This document shows, one piece after another, positions 19,426 through 29,055 of a stretch of 64,000 bases of DNA (positions are counted from its first letter, which is position 1; each line of letters begins with the position of its first letter). The notes beneath the pieces were generated by a model. It was not told where the DNA came from, did not search any database, and saw nothing but the letters and a program-made list of their open reading frames with translations. The DNA lies in contig NZ_JXXV01000019.1 in assembly GCF_000967545.1 (NCBI RefSeq), positions 1 to 64,000 of the forward strand, given 5' to 3'. The DNA comes from Vibrio galatheae. GTDB taxonomy: Bacteria > Pseudomonadota > Gammaproteobacteria > Enterobacterales > Vibrionaceae. The translations under genes and the position numbers were made by a program.

Positions 19426-20397
19426 ATGAGTACTCAGTGGCAGCCAACCGCATCGATTGAACAGCTAAAACGACGGGCAGATATATTGGCGCAGATACGT
19501 CAGTTTTTTGCTCAGCGTGACGTCATGGAGGTCGATACGCCCGCCATGAGTCATGCGACGGTGACGGATATCCATCTGCATACCTTTCAGACCGAATTTG
19601 TTGGTCCGGGTTACGCGGGTGGCAGCAAGCTCTATTTTATGACCAGTCCTGAATTTCATATGAAGCGTTTACTTGCTGCGGGCAGCGGTTGCATCTACCA
19701 AATCAATAAAGCCTTTCGCAATGAAGAGAATGGCCGCTACCACAATCCAGAGTTCACTATGCTGGAGTGGTATCGAGTCGACTTTGATCACCACAAGCTG
19801 ATGGATGAAATGGATGATCTATTGCAGTTGGTGTTGAAGTGTGGCGCAGCGCAGCGCATGACTTATCAGCAAGCCTTTCTTGATGTGTTAGGTGTATGCC
19901 CGTTGGAAGGCTCGATGCAAGAGTTGAAAGTCGTCGCAGGTAAGTTGGGCTTGAGTGATATTGCAGAGCCAGAGGATGATCGCGATACCCTGTTGCAACT
20001 GCTGTTCAGCATTGGCGTGGAAGGCAAGATTGGCCAGAAAGTGCCAGCATTTGTGTACGATTTCCCCGCATCACAAGCAGCGCTAGCAAAAATTAACGAG
20101 CAAGATCAGCGCGTAGCGGATCGTTTTGAGGTGTATTTTAAAGGAATTGAGCTAGCGAACGGCTTTCATGAACTCGATAATCCCCAAGAACAGCTAAATC
20201 GATTTGAGCAGGATAATAGCAAGCGTGTGACGATGGGATTAAGTGCCCAGCCGATTGATCACCATTTAATCGCCGCATTAGAGGCGGGGTTACCGGAGTG
20301 TGCTGGCGTTGCATTAGGCGTTGATCGCTTAATTATGCTGGCGATCGGTTGTGATCATATCGATCAAGTGACGGCCTTTCCTTTCCCTATCGCTTAG
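19426..20397 (+). CDS. epmA: EF-P--(R)-beta-lysine ligase EpmA
   Basis: 323 aa (E. coli 325). A class II lysyl-tRNA-synthetase-like enzyme without an anticodon-binding domain that attaches (R)-beta-lysine to Lys34 of elongation factor P. The catalytic core runs the full length, with class II motifs ASFRNEE-type [20 protein letters not shown] near 100-120 and GVALGVDRL near 300. A TTG two codons upstream is possible, but the ATG at 19426 has GAGAGATGAG at a suitable distance. Its partner efp and the supplying enzyme epmB lie 39 kb downstream in this window; its neighbour frdA is divergent, as in E. coli. Confidence 0.95.
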   Translation: MSTQWQPTASIEQLKRRADILAQIRQFFAQRDVMEVDTPAMSHATVTDIHLHTFQTEFVGPGYAGGSKLYFMTSPEFHMKRLLAAGSGCIYQINKAFRNEENGRYHNPEFTMLEWYRVDFDHHKLMDEMDDLLQLVLKCGAAQRMTYQQAFLDVLGVCPLEGSMQELKVVAGKLGLSDIAEPEDDRDTLLQLLFSIGVEGKIGQKVPAFVYDFPASQAALAKINEQDQRVADRFEVYFKGIELANGFHELDNPQEQLNRFEQDNSKRVTMGLSAQPIDHHLIAALEAGLPECAGVALGVDRLIMLAIGCDHIDQVTAFPFPIA

Positions 20398-20504
20398 AGA
20401 AATGTGCAACAGATTCTTATTCTGCGTGTATTTGACTCGCGCAGGCATCTTAACCTCGCTATACTTCAAAACTGAATTTTTAGCCTAGAGCCGCAATCCC
20501 CTTC

Positions 20505-20630
20505 ATATTTGAAGTGACAGCGTTGTTGACGGCGTTAATTCATCCTAATCACATAGAGCCTCTATGCTCATAGGACTGAACTGACTTGCCGCCTAGCTGT
20601 AGCTCCAACTATTTTGGGTATTCAACCTTT
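20505..20630. repeat. Imperfect palindromic intergenic element
   Basis: An extended inverted-repeat structure. The centre is the perfect palindrome CATAGAG-C-CTCTATG (20553-20567), flanked by CCTAATCA / CTCATAGG. The outer arms are TTTGAAGTGACAGC on the left and, read on the other strand, AGTTGGAGCTACAGC on the right, also similar. It looks like the roughly 110-base palindromic elements that I recall as dispersed in other Vibrio genomes, though this cannot be checked here. It stands about 40 bases upstream of yibN. Only one copy is visible in the window. Confidence 0.55.
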
Positions 20631-20669
20631 TATTGGAAGCGGCGGTTCTATCATCAAAGAGCACAGAAC

Positions 20670-21104
20670 ATGCAAGAGTACATCGCATTTTTTCAAGAGA
20701 ACATGATTCTTTCTTTGGTATGGGTTGGTCTACTGGTCGCCCTTATCATGAACATCGTAAAATCAAGCACTGCAGCGTATAAAGAAATTACCGCAGCGCA
20801 GACCACTCACCTGATGAACCGTGAAAGTGGCGTTGTGGTGGATATCCGTAGTAAGGATGAATTCCGCAAAGGCCATATTACTGAGGCAGTTCACATTTTG
20901 CCGTCTGACATTAAAGCGGGTAATTTCGCTAGCCTTGAAAACCACAAATCTGACCCAATCATTGTTGTGTGCAAGTCGGGTCAAACGGCACAAGAGAGTG
21001 CTAACCTTCTTGCTAAAGCAGGTTTCGAAAACGTAAATCTACTTAAAAATGGTTTGATTGCTTGGAGTGAAGCAAACATGCCTTTGGTTAAAGGTAAGAA
21101 GTAA
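20670..21104 (+). CDS. yibN: Membrane-anchored rhodanese-like protein YibN
   Basis: 144 aa, same size as E. coli YibN (143). The N-terminus has a single membrane helix (about residues 13-31), then a rhodanese domain with the persulfide cysteine C101 in the loop VCKSGQTA. Rhodanese proteins carry sulfur as a cysteine persulfide; YibN's physiological substrate is not established. The start MQEYIAFFQEN is the family's; an upstream in-frame TTG would read through the palindromic element and was rejected. It is followed by secB, gpsA and cysE as in E. coli, but the usual grxC between yibN and secB is absent. Confidence 0.88.
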   Translation: MQEYIAFFQENMILSLVWVGLLVALIMNIVKSSTAAYKEITAAQTTHLMNRESGVVVDIRSKDEFRKGHITEAVHILPSDIKAGNFASLENHKSDPIIVVCKSGQTAQESANLLAKAGFENVNLLKNGLIAWSEANMPLVKGKK

Positions 21105-21262
21105 TTCAAACACCGAATGCCTAAAACGCTGATTGAAAAATCGGCGTTTGTTTTAGAGAGATGTGAAGGGTTCCACGAAATTTACAGGAACCCTAGTCAT
21201 AGCAAGCTCTCTCAGTTAGTCTCAAATCAGACTATTTATCGCAGGATTAAAGGATTTAAAAA

Positions 21263-21730
21263 ATGGCTGAAGCAGCACCACAACAAGAAGCACAAAACTT
21301 CGCAATTCAACGTATCTTCCTTAAAGATGTTTCTTTCGAAGCGCCTAACTCTCCAGACATGTTCCAAAAAGAGTGGAACCCAGATGTTAAACTGGATCTA
21401 GACACTCAAAGCCGTGAGCTAGGTGAAGGTGTCTACGAAGTGGTTTTACGTCTAACTGTGACAGTTAAGAACGCAGAAGATACCGCATTCCTATGTGAAG
21501 TTCAGCAAGGTGGTATCTTCACTGCTGAGAAGATGGAAGCTGGTCAACTTGCACATTGTCTAGGTGCATTCTGCCCGAACATCCTATTCCCTTACGCTCG
21601 TGAAACTATCTCAAGCTTAGTGGTTAAAGGTACGTTCCCACAACTAAACCTAGCACCAGTTAACTTTGATGCTCTGTTTATGAACTACCTACAGCAGCAA
21701 GCTCAGCAAGAAGGCCAAGTTGAAGCGTAA
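21263..21730 (+). CDS. secB: Protein-export chaperone SecB
   Basis: 155 aa, exactly the E. coli length. A cytosolic tetrameric chaperone that keeps precursors unfolded and hands them to SecA. Typical stretches are [20 protein letters not shown] (13-32) and the C-terminal [12 protein letters not shown], with the acidic/Gln-rich tail that binds SecA zinc domain. RBS AAAGGA precedes the ATG. A hairpin with a T-run follows, so gpsA is likely transcribed from its own promoter. Confidence 0.97.
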   Translation: MAEAAPQQEAQNFAIQRIFLKDVSFEAPNSPDMFQKEWNPDVKLDLDTQSRELGEGVYEVVLRLTVTVKNAEDTAFLCEVQQGGIFTAEKMEAGQLAHCLGAFCPNILFPYARETISSLVVKGTFPQLNLAPVNFDALFMNYLQQQAQQEGQVEA

Positions 21731-21760
21731 TGACTGACTCCTCGTAAGAGGTGCGGTATA

Positions 21761-21801
21761 AAATGCACAGAGTGTCTGTTTGGATGCGATGTGCATTTTT
21801 T
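21761..21801 (+). terminator. Terminator of secB
   Basis: AAATGCACA pairs with TGTGCATTT across a 20-base loop, followed by TTT. The loop is large, so strength is uncertain. Confidence 0.5.
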
Positions 21802-21897
21802 GTTTAAGCACTGGGTTCTTGTGACTAATTTTTAGTAAATCGACGCTAAAGATTAGCGATAAGATTCTAGTCAACCCAATGACAATCAGGCGGAAAA

Positions 21898-22929
21898 ATG
21901 AAAGACAAGACCAATAATGCCTACGGTAAAGAGATCGCAATGACCGTGCTTGGTGCGGGTTCCTACGGTACCTCTCTGGCGATCTCGCTCGCACGTAACG
22001 GGGCGAACGTCGTAATTTGGGGCCATGATGCCGAGCATATGGCGCGCCTAGAGGCCGATCGCGCTAACCATGAGTTTCTACCGGGCATTGAGTTTCCATC
22101 GTCATTAATCGTCGAGTCAGACTTAGAGAAAGCGGTGCAAGCAAGTCGCGATCTACTGGTCGTGGTGCCAAGTCATGTATTTGGCATTGTGCTTAACAAC
22201 GTGAAGCCATTCCTACGCCAAGACTCGCGTATCTGTTGGGCAACCAAAGGTCTTGAGCCTGAAACGGGTCGCCTCCTTAAAGACGTCGCACATGAAGTGT
22301 TAGGCGAAGGTTACTCACTGGCGGTTCTGTCTGGGCCAACCTTTGCTAAAGAGCTAGCGATGGGAATGCCAACGGCGATTTCAGTTGCATCACCTGACAG
22401 TGACTTTGTTGCTGATCTGCAAGAGAAAATTCACTGCAGCAAAACTTTTCGTGTTTACGCGAATAGCGATTTTATCGGCATGCAGCTTGGTGGCGCGGTG
22501 AAAAACGTGATAGCGATTGGTGCAGGTATGTCTGATGGTATTGGTTTTGGTGCCAATGCGCGTACCGCTTTAATCACTCGTGGTTTAGCTGAAATGACGC
22601 GTTTAGGTGCTGCACTGGGAGCACAGCCAGAAACCTTTATGGGCATGGCAGGGCTTGGCGATTTAGTTCTCACTTGTACTGACAACCAATCGCGCAACCG
22701 CCGCTTTGGGTTGGCGTTAGGCCAAGGTAAAGATGTTGATACGGCACAACAAGAAATCGGCCAAGTGGTTGAGGGTTACCGTAATACCAAAGAGGTTTAC
22801 CTGCTGGCTGAACGCATGGGCGTCGAGATGCCAATTGTTGACCAAATTTATCAAGTATTGTATCAAGGAAAAGATGCGAACTTAGCGGCGAAAGATTTGC
22901 TCGCTCGTGATAAGAAAGCGGAAGCATAA
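21898..22929 (+). CDS. gpsA: Glycerol-3-phosphate dehydrogenase [NAD(P)+]
   Basis: 343 aa (E. coli 339). It makes sn-glycerol 3-phosphate from dihydroxyacetone phosphate for phospholipid synthesis. The Rossmann motif [10 protein letters not shown] is at residues 20-29, catalytic Lys in [13 protein letters not shown] near 196-210, and [10 protein letters not shown] near 258. The N-terminal extension [19 protein letters not shown] is a little longer than in E. coli, but the first ATG has GGCGGAAAA next to it. Shared with tpiA in this window is the substrate DHAP. cysE follows 52 bases later. Confidence 0.95.
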   Translation: MKDKTNNAYGKEIAMTVLGAGSYGTSLAISLARNGANVVIWGHDAEHMARLEADRANHEFLPGIEFPSSLIVESDLEKAVQASRDLLVVVPSHVFGIVLNNVKPFLRQDSRICWATKGLEPETGRLLKDVAHEVLGEGYSLAVLSGPTFAKELAMGMPTAISVASPDSDFVADLQEKIHCSKTFRVYANSDFIGMQLGGAVKNVIAIGAGMSDGIGFGANARTALITRGLAEMTRLGAALGAQPETFMGMAGLGDLVLTCTDNQSRNRRFGLALGQGKDVDTAQQEIGQVVEGYRNTKEVYLLAERMGVEMPIVDQIYQVLYQGKDANLAAKDLLARDKKAEA

Positions 22930-22981
22930 AGGCAGCAATACTTGACTTAGTATCTCTAGGGATTAAGTACTAGGAAATGAC

Positions 22982-23803
22982 ATGAAACATTGTGAAAAAC
23001 AGAAGGTTTGGCAGACCATTGTTAAGGAAGCGCGAGAGCTTTCGGAGCAAGAGCCAATGTTAGCAAGCTTCTATCATGCGACGATCATCAAGCATGATAG
23101 CTTGAGCGCGGCGTTAAGTTATATTCTGGCGAATAAACTTAATACGGCGTCAATGCCCGCGATGGCGGTACGAGAAGTGGTCGAAGAAGCCCTTAACTCT
23201 GACCCGAACATCAGCGCTGCAGCCGCTTGCGACATCTGTGCTACGGTAACTCGAGACCCAGCAGTTGCAATGTACTCAATGCCATTATTGTACTTAAAAG
23301 GCTATCACGCATTGCAAGGCTATCGCGTGGCAAACTGGTTGTGGAAACAAGGTCGTATTGCGTTGGCCACTTATCTGCAAAACCAAATTTCAGTGGCGTG
23401 TCAGGTTGATATTCACCCTGCTGCTAAGATTGGTCGTGGCATTATGCTTGATCACGCGACAGGCATAGTGATCGGTGAAACCGCCGTCGTGGAAGATGAT
23501 GTGTCCATTTTGCAGGACGTCACATTAGGTGGTACTGGTAAAGAGTGCGGTGACCGTCACCCGAAAATCCGCGAAGGCGTCATGATTGGTGCGGGTGCTA
23601 AGATACTCGGCAATATCGAAGTGGGCGAGGGGGCTAAGATTGGCTCATGCTCTGTCGTGCTGCAGCCTGTTCCAGCGCATACTACCGTCGCGGGTGTGCC
23701 TGCTAAGATAGTTGGCAGACCGAAAACAGATAAACCGTCGTTGGATATGGACCAGCAGTTTAACGGCCGTTCGCAAAGTTTTATCGGTGGTGATGGAATT
23801 TAA
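22982..23803 (+). CDS. cysE: Serine O-acetyltransferase
   Basis: 273 aa, same as E. coli CysE. It forms O-acetylserine, the acceptor for sulfide in cysteine synthesis. The N-terminal alpha-helical domain is about residues 1-140 and the left-handed beta-helix of hexapeptide repeats follows from DIHPAAKIGRGIMLDHATG. H158 and the GTGKECGDRHPKI loop are active-site features. It ends with the tail DMDQQFNGRSQSFIGGDGI, whose last residues typically bind CysK. Downstream it faces aphA, separated by the aphA terminator and the heptanucleotide array. Confidence 0.96.
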   Translation: MKHCEKQKVWQTIVKEARELSEQEPMLASFYHATIIKHDSLSAALSYILANKLNTASMPAMAVREVVEEALNSDPNISAAAACDICATVTRDPAVAMYSMPLLYLKGYHALQGYRVANWLWKQGRIALATYLQNQISVACQVDIHPAAKIGRGIMLDHATGIVIGETAVVEDDVSILQDVTLGGTGKECGDRHPKIREGVMIGAGAKILGNIEVGEGAKIGSCSVVLQPVPAHTTVAGVPAKIVGRPKTDKPSLDMDQQFNGRSQSFIGGDGI

Positions 23804-23850
23804 CCAATCACTAGCTCGGCACCGACTGCTCACGATTGGGGTCAGAACAC

Positions 23851-23883
23851 AAAAAAGGGGTTGATGCTTCCACATCAACCCTT
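23851..23883 (-). terminator. Terminator of aphA
   Basis: On the minus strand, AGGGTTGATG / CATCAACCC with a 6-base loop is followed by six T. It is placed beyond the heptanucleotide array, so the array is transcribed in the aphA 3' untranslated region. Confidence 0.75.
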
Positions 23884-23890
23884 AAATTTA

Positions 23891-23960
23891 TCTCGCTTCT
23901 CGCTTCTCGCTTCTCGCTTCTCGCTTCTCGCTTCTCGCTTCTCGCTTCTCGCTTCTCGCT
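23891..23960. repeat. Perfect 10-copy heptanucleotide tandem repeat after aphA
   Basis: Ten uninterrupted copies of TCTCGCT (AGCGAGA on the aphA strand) fill exactly 70 bases; the last base is shared with the aphA stop codon TAA (23962-23960). No unit has a substitution, which is typical of a recently changing slipped-strand repeat. On the aphA strand the array has no stop in the frame of the gene: reading through TAA would add 23 codons made of the repeating heptapeptide ARSEKRE before a TAA at 23890-23888. Confidence 0.97.
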
Positions 23961-24499
23961 TATGCGAGCTCGTTTAGCTCAATGAGTACTTCTTCAGCCC
24001 ACTGAATCCACGCTTGGCGAGTCAGTAGGTTTCTGCGTAATGTTAGGCGCTCTAGGCGTTGTTGTTTGTCGAGGGTTGCCGTCGTTGAGTAGTACGCGTT
24101 TTCAATATCTTGATAGTGGGCGACCAATTTACGTGACTCTTCCACTAGTTCAGCAAGCTGTGTACGGTAAGGTGCCGATGGTTGAACCGCGCAAGCCATT
24201 AGCTTAGCAGAGAACTCATCACGAACCGTTGGGTGAGAAGTTGGTTGGTCGAACCATTCACCTAGCGCGACACGCCCGGAATCAGTAATGGAATAGACTT
24301 TACGGTCAGGTTTGCCTTCTTGAGGTTCAAGAACGCAGGTTACGAGGTTATTTTGAGCCATCTTGTTAAGTTCGCGATAAACTTGCTGGTGGCTTGCTTT
24401 CCAAAAATAGCCAATAGTGGCAGAAAATTCTTTTGTGATATCGTAGCCAGTCGCGTCGCGAGTGCTGAGTACGGTTAAGATAACGTGTGGTAATGACAT
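23960..24499 (-). CDS. aphA: PadR-family transcriptional regulator AphA
   Basis: 179 aa, exactly the V. cholerae AphA length. It has a winged-helix N-terminal domain (SLPHVILTVLSTRDATGYDITKEF, residues 2-25) and a C-terminal coiled-coil dimerisation domain (about 110-179). AphA is the low-cell-density master regulator of Vibrio quorum sensing, acting opposite to LuxR/HapR, and in V. cholerae it activates virulence genes. The start MSLPHVILT is chosen; the frame is open 34 codons upstream but that stretch is unlike AphA. It faces cysE. Its 3' end abuts the heptanucleotide array. Confidence 0.95.
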   Translation of the reverse strand: MSLPHVILTVLSTRDATGYDITKEFSATIGYFWKASHQQVYRELNKMAQNNLVTCVLEPQEGKPDRKVYSITDSGRVALGEWFDQPTSHPTVRDEFSAKLMACAVQPSAPYRTQLAELVEESRKLVAHYQDIENAYYSTTATLDKQQRLERLTLRRNLLTRQAWIQWAEEVLIELNELA

Positions 24500-24593
24500 G
24501 TCTTCAATCCAAATGGTCAATAAACTACTAAATACAACCACTTCATTCATGTTGTGCTTCTTAATGGCACAAATCATCAGTAGAAAAAGTGGC

Positions 24594-24608
24594 ACCAACA
24601 ATGTTGGT
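24594..24608. promoter_or_regulatory. 15-base palindrome upstream of aphA
   Basis: ACCAAC-AAT-GTTGGT has six perfect base pairs on each side, at 95-109 bases before the aphA ATG. It does not match the AphA, LuxR or CRP motifs that I know. It could bind an unidentified regulator or be chance. Confidence 0.3.
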
Positions 24609-24872
24609 CATGTCACCTAAAAAAGCCGTTTATCACCTAGGATCGACAACAAAATTATCGAAATGCTTCAGCGTGTAGATTTTATATAAGTCACTGCAGC
24701 GGTCAGGTAGTATATCTAAATAATAAGCATAAAGTGGAATAGAAGGACAAAATATCCCAAAAAGCTGATAAAATTCTCAATAGTTATTGTTGGGTAAATT
24801 ATAGTGTTGTTATTTGGTATTTTGTGTCTTTTTTTTGATGTTAAATTCTACTTTACGGCCTGTAAGGGATAC

Positions 24873-24902
24873 AAAAAAGGTTGGTGTAGTAACACCAACC
24901 TT
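24873..24902 (-). terminator. Terminator of ppc
   Basis: On the minus strand, AAGGTTGGTGT / ACACCAACCTT with a 4-base loop runs into TTTTTT. It starts 18 bases past the ppc stop. Confidence 0.9.
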
Positions 24903-24919
24903 GCTGTGCTGATGAAACC

Positions 24920-27553
24920 TTAACCTGTATTACGCATACCGGCTGCGATACCAGCAATCGTTACCATCAAAGCTTCTTCCAGTTCAGGCGCCGCTTGCTC
25001 GTTTTGACGTGTGCGGTACAAGAGTTCCGCTTGCAGCATATTCAATGGCTCCACATAGATATTACGTAGGCGAATCGATTCTTGGCCCCATGGGTCGCTC
25101 TGCATTAAGTTTTCGTTGTTTTCAACGTTTAGCACTGACTTAATGTCTTTTTGCAGTTGCGCACGTAGACGATCACCAAGTGGCAGCAAATTCTTGTCGA
25201 CCAAACGTTCATCGTAGTAACGTGAGATCTCCATGTTGCACTTGGTGTACACCATCTCAAGCATGCCTAAACGAGTCGAGAAGAACGGCCATTCACGACA
25301 CATCTCTTCAAGTAGAGCCTGATGGCCCTTGTCGACTGAGTATTGAATCGCCTCACCAGCACCTAGCCAAGCTGGGAGTACCAAACGGTTTTGGCTCCAC
25401 GAGAAGATCCACGGAATGGCACGCAAACTTTCCACGCCACCGTTAGGGTTGCGTTTGGCCGGTCTTGAACCTAGCGGCAATTTACCTAGCTCTAGTTCAG
25501 GTGTCGCTTGGCGGAAATAAGGCACGAAATCGGCTTCACCGCGCACCACATTTCGGTATGCTTCACAGCTTACTTCAGAGAGTACGTTCATCAGGTCGCG
25601 CCACTCTTGCTTAGGCTGTGGTGGCGGTAATAGGTTGGCTTCAAGAATCGCGCTGGCGTACAAACTAAAGCTGTTAACGGCTACTTCTGGTAAACCCAGC
25701 TTGAAGCGAATCATCTCACCTTGTTCGGTCACACGTAGGCCACCTTTTAGGCTTTTCGGTGGCTGAGAAAGTAACGCGGCATGCGCTGGTGCACCACCAC
25801 GACCGATAGTACCGCCACGGCCATGGAATAATGTCAATTCAACGCCTTCTACCTCTGCGACTTTCACTAGTGATTCCATCGCATGGTACTGCGCCCAGCC
25901 AGCAGACATGACGCCAGCATCTTTGGCTGAATCTGAGTAACCGATCATGACCATTTGGTGGTTTTGGATAAAGCCGCGGTAAAGGTCAATACCCATCAGC
26001 TGTTTAATGACTGCTTCGGCATTGTTCAGGTCATCGAGCGTTTCAAACAGCGGACACACGTCCATGCGGTAAGGGCAGCCGGATTCTTGCAGCAGCAAAT
26101 GAACCGCAAGCACATCAGAAGCGGTTCGTGCCATTGAGATAACATACGCACCAAACGCTTCACGTGGTTGAGCGGCAACAATCTTACACGTATCCAGTAC
26201 TTCTTGAACGGCTTCAGATGGTTGCCAATCGCGAGGAAGCAGTGGTCGCTTAGAAGCCAGTTCGTTAGTAAGGAAAGCAATTTTATCTTGCTCACTCCAT
26301 TGGTCGTAATCACCAATACCTAGATAGCGAGTCAGCTCAGATAGGACATCAGAGTGACGTGTACTCTCTTGGCGAATATCCAAGCGAACTAGGTGGACGC
26401 CAAAGGCTTTAATGCGACGTAGCGTATCAAGCAGCGAACCATCAGCTATGATGCCCATACCACATTCATGCAGCGATTGGTAACAGGCGTACAGCGGTTG
26501 CCACAATTGCTCGATACTTTGTAGCGGGGCTTTAACCGCGAGCTTTTGACCATTGATCTTAGCATCAAGAATGTCTTTGGTGTCATTAAGCAGTGTACGT
26601 AGTTCTTTGAGTACCGCGCGATAAGGTTCGTGTTCATCTTCACCAGCTAGTTCACGAACGGCATCGTTGCACTGAGTCATTGACAGTTCGCTAACTAGCT
26701 CATTGATGTCGTTTAGGTAAAGGTCAGCAGCTTTCCAACGTGACAGAAGTAAAACTTCACGGGTAATGGTGTGGGTGACGAACGGGTTACCGTCGCGGTC
26801 GCCGCCCATCCAAGACGAGAAGTGTACAGGTCGCGCATCAATAGGCAGACCTTCGCCAAGATATCCTTCCAAGCGTTCATCCAACTCACGTAAGAAATCT
26901 GGTACCGCTTCCCATAGTGAATTTTCAACAACGGCAAAGCCCCATTTTGCTTCATCAAGAGGGGTTGGGCGCTGTTTACGGATGGTGTCAGAGTGCCAGC
27001 TTTGAGCAATCAACTGTTCAAGGCGACGTTCGGTTTTGTGGCGTTCTTTGACGGATAAGTCACCCAACTCTAGCTTCGACAAGCACTTATTGATCTTGAC
27101 CAGTTTGTGAATCATGGTGCGACGCGTAATCTCAGTCGGGTGCGCTGTCAGTACCAGTTCAATATTCAGGTCGCGTACTGCTTGGGCCGTATCTAACTTA
27201 CTAATGTCGTTTTGCGCGAGCTTAGAAAAGAGGGTGTTGATGGCGTCAGGTTCGCAAACGTGCGCATCACAATGGCGAGAGATAGTGTGATACTGCTCTG
27301 CCATATTGGTTAGATTGAGAAATTGGTTGAATGCGTGAGCGACGGGAGTCAACTGCTCATTCGGCAGGCTTTTGATCTCTTCAATCAAGCTATCTCTGTC
27401 TTGCTGATTGCCTGCGAGGGCGGACTTCGAAAGTTTACGAATGGTTTCTACTTTCTCTAGAAGCACCTCACCATGTGCGTCCTTGATGGTGTTGCCGAGC
27501 AAGTGTCCTAGCATGCTCACGTTGCTTCTGAGCGCAGAGTATTTCTCGTTCAT
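24920..27553 (-). CDS. ppc: Phosphoenolpyruvate carboxylase
   Basis: 877 aa (E. coli 883). It carboxylates PEP to oxaloacetate, replenishing the TCA cycle. Conserved elements: [11 protein letters not shown] near residue 130, the glycine-rich [14 protein letters not shown] near 235, [18 protein letters not shown] near 570 and the C-terminal AGMRNTG. The start [20 protein letters not shown] is the family's, with GGCAGGAT before it; an upstream TTG 11 codons earlier was rejected. The gene is a single unit with its own terminator. Confidence 0.97.
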   Translation of the reverse strand: MNEKYSALRSNVSMLGHLLGNTIKDAHGEVLLEKVETIRKLSKSALAGNQQDRDSLIEEIKSLPNEQLTPVAHAFNQFLNLTNMAEQYHTISRHCDAHVCEPDAINTLFSKLAQNDISKLDTAQAVRDLNIELVLTAHPTEITRRTMIHKLVKINKCLSKLELGDLSVKERHKTERRLEQLIAQSWHSDTIRKQRPTPLDEAKWGFAVVENSLWEAVPDFLRELDERLEGYLGEGLPIDARPVHFSSWMGGDRDGNPFVTHTITREVLLLSRWKAADLYLNDINELVSELSMTQCNDAVRELAGEDEHEPYRAVLKELRTLLNDTKDILDAKINGQKLAVKAPLQSIEQLWQPLYACYQSLHECGMGIIADGSLLDTLRRIKAFGVHLVRLDIRQESTRHSDVLSELTRYLGIGDYDQWSEQDKIAFLTNELASKRPLLPRDWQPSEAVQEVLDTCKIVAAQPREAFGAYVISMARTASDVLAVHLLLQESGCPYRMDVCPLFETLDDLNNAEAVIKQLMGIDLYRGFIQNHQMVMIGYSDSAKDAGVMSAGWAQYHAMESLVKVAEVEGVELTLFHGRGGTIGRGGAPAHAALLSQPPKSLKGGLRVTEQGEMIRFKLGLPEVAVNSFSLYASAILEANLLPPPQPKQEWRDLMNVLSEVSCEAYRNVVRGEADFVPYFRQATPELELGKLPLGSRPAKRNPNGGVESLRAIPWIFSWSQNRLVLPAWLGAGEAIQYSVDKGHQALLEEMCREWPFFSTRLGMLEMVYTKCNMEISRYYDERLVDKNLLPLGDRLRAQLQKDIKSVLNVENNENLMQSDPWGQESIRLRNIYVEPLNMLQAELLYRTRQNEQAAPELEEALMVTIAGIAAGMRNTG

Positions 27554-27738
27554 TATCATCCTGCCTTGTAAAAAAATTACATCCAATGTTCCTTGTTAGA
27601 CAGACAATCTAGCGAAAAATATCGCTGCGAGTCAAATATTGTCAACTAAGTTTGCAATTATTATGCAAGTGAGTGTAAAGCTTTCCCAGAAGTAAAAATG
27701 ACTATTTATGTTGAAATTTTATTACATAATAGGCAGAT

Positions 27739-27760
27739 AACGCTCCCAAGCGGGAGCGTT
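27739..27760 (-). terminator. Hairpin after argE
   Basis: AACGCTCC / GGAGCGTT stem a few bases past the argE stop. The minus-strand T-run is poor, so it may be a weak terminator or an mRNA end protector. Confidence 0.5.
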
Positions 27761-27765
27761 TGATT

Positions 27766-28902
27766 TTAGAAACAATACTTATGCATCGCTTTCGATAGAA
27801 CATCTATGGTCGGGTCGATAAACTCAAAAGCAAGGAATTCATCAGGCTGATGGGCTTGATCTATCGATCCTGGACCTAACACCAGCGTTGGACAAAGCTG
27901 CTGTAAAAATGGTGCTTCGGTACAATAGTTAACGGTCTCAGATTTTGTACCGCACAACTCTTCGACACCATCAATGAAGGGGTGGTCATGCTGACACTCA
28001 TAGCCCGGGATAGGCTCGTGTAAGGGCGTAATTGAAATTCGGCCCGGCCACTTCGCCTCAACCTCTTTTAGCGCGCCGCGCAACAGGTTGTCTAGCCCAT
28101 CGAGGCTAATACCTGGTAGCGGCCGGACATCATAATGCAACTCACAGCAGCCACAGATACGGTTTGCGCTGTCGCCTCCATGAATGTGGCCTAAGTTTAA
28201 CGTTGGGCTGGGAATCGCAAATCCTGGGTGGTGGTACTCTTTGATCAGCTTGTCGCGTAACTGCATTAGAGCAAACAATACTTCATGCATGATTTCGATG
28301 GCGTTGACACCGAGCGCTGGATCCGATGAGTGTCCGGACTTACCGGTAACACGAACCGCATTGGCGACATGGCCTTTATGTCCACGAATCGGCACTAGGC
28401 TGGTTGGTTCACCTATGATGCAGTAGTCCGGTTTAAATGGGGCGTTGTCAGTGAAGTGACGAGCACCAAGCATGGTTGTTTCTTCGTCACATGTCGCGAG
28501 AATGTAGAGCGGTTTGCTCTGTTTACTCCAATCAACCTTTTTCACGGCTTCAATGATAAAGGCAAAGAAGCCCTTCATGTCAGCGGTGCCAAGGCCATAA
28601 AAACGATTGTTGGCTTCGGTGAGGGCGTGTGGATCATAGTTCCAGCGCCCTTCATCAAAAGGCACGGTATCGCTATGACCAGCAAGCAGTAAGCCGCCTT
28701 CGCCTGCGCCTTTTTTGGCGATTAAGTTGAACTTCCCAGGTTCAACTTCCGTTAAATTCACCTCAAAGCCGACGTCTTTAAGCCAAGTCGCTAACTTTTC
28801 AATCACTTTTGCATTGCCTTCATCCCAACTTGGATCGGTTGAGCTAATAGAAGAGGTAGAAATTAGGCCACGGTAGACCTCAAGAAAACTTGGTAATTGC
28901 AT
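27766..28902 (-). CDS. argE: Acetylornithine deacetylase
   Basis: 378 aa (E. coli 383). An M20-family zinc hydrolase that releases ornithine from N-acetylornithine. The metal ligands are visible in [13 protein letters not shown] (near 77) and [14 protein letters not shown] (near 142), followed by [15 protein letters not shown], then a dimerisation domain and the C-terminal [10 protein letters not shown]. It diverges from argCBG; the shared 150-base region carries an ArgR-like box. The presence of ArgE shows the linear, acetyl-consuming version of the pathway, so N-acetylglutamate must be made anew each cycle, consistent with the acetyltransferase fused to ArgH. Confidence 0.95.
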   Translation of the reverse strand: MQLPSFLEVYRGLISTSSISSTDPSWDEGNAKVIEKLATWLKDVGFEVNLTEVEPGKFNLIAKKGAGEGGLLLAGHSDTVPFDEGRWNYDPHALTEANNRFYGLGTADMKGFFAFIIEAVKKVDWSKQSKPLYILATCDEETTMLGARHFTDNAPFKPDYCIIGEPTSLVPIRGHKGHVANAVRVTGKSGHSSDPALGVNAIEIMHEVLFALMQLRDKLIKEYHHPGFAIPSPTLNLGHIHGGDSANRICGCCELHYDVRPLPGISLDGLDNLLRGALKEVEAKWPGRISITPLHEPIPGYECQHDHPFIDGVEELCGTKSETVNYCTEAPFLQQLCPTLVLGPGSIDQAHQPDEFLAFEFIDPTIDVLSKAMHKYCF

Positions 28903-28968
28903 AATAAGTTTACATTCCCTGTTGACAGAGTTCGGCTAAGAAGGTAAAACACATATTAAATCACTTTT

Positions 28969-28986
28969 ATTGAATAAAAAACCAAT
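28969..28986. promoter_or_regulatory. ArgR box between argE and argC
   Basis: ATTGAATAAAAAACCAAT compared with the ARG-box consensus WNTGAATWWWWATTCANW: the left half is a full match, the right half is weak. An AT-rich degenerate second box may follow three to four bases later. The position in the divergent promoter region and known ArgR control of argE and argCBGH support it. Confidence 0.5.
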
Positions 28987-29055
28987 AAAAGCTTAATAAT
29001 TTAAATTTATACTCACTCTTTAAGTGTCATTTTTGAATCAAATTGGATGTCTGAG

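Larger units (their letters stand above)
24500..24919. promoter_or_regulatory. aphA upstream region and ppc terminator stretch
   Basis: About 420 AT-rich bases without a credible ORF. It holds the aphA promoter, a 15-base palindrome ACCAAC-AAT-GTTGGT (24594-24608) about 95 bases upstream of the aphA start, and at its far end the ppc terminator. No clear LuxR/HapR box was recognised by eye. Confidence 0.5.

Noticed and set aside
20586-20669. 28-codon N-terminal extension of yibN
   Set aside because: It would start at a TTG inside the palindromic element and is not shared by the family.
23891-23960. CRISPR-like array
   Set aside because: The units are 7 bp and contiguous without spacers, so this is a simple sequence repeat.
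24500-24601. 34-codon N-terminal extension of aphA
   Set aside because: AphA proteins start MSLPHVILT; the extension is hydrophobic and overlaps the promoter region.
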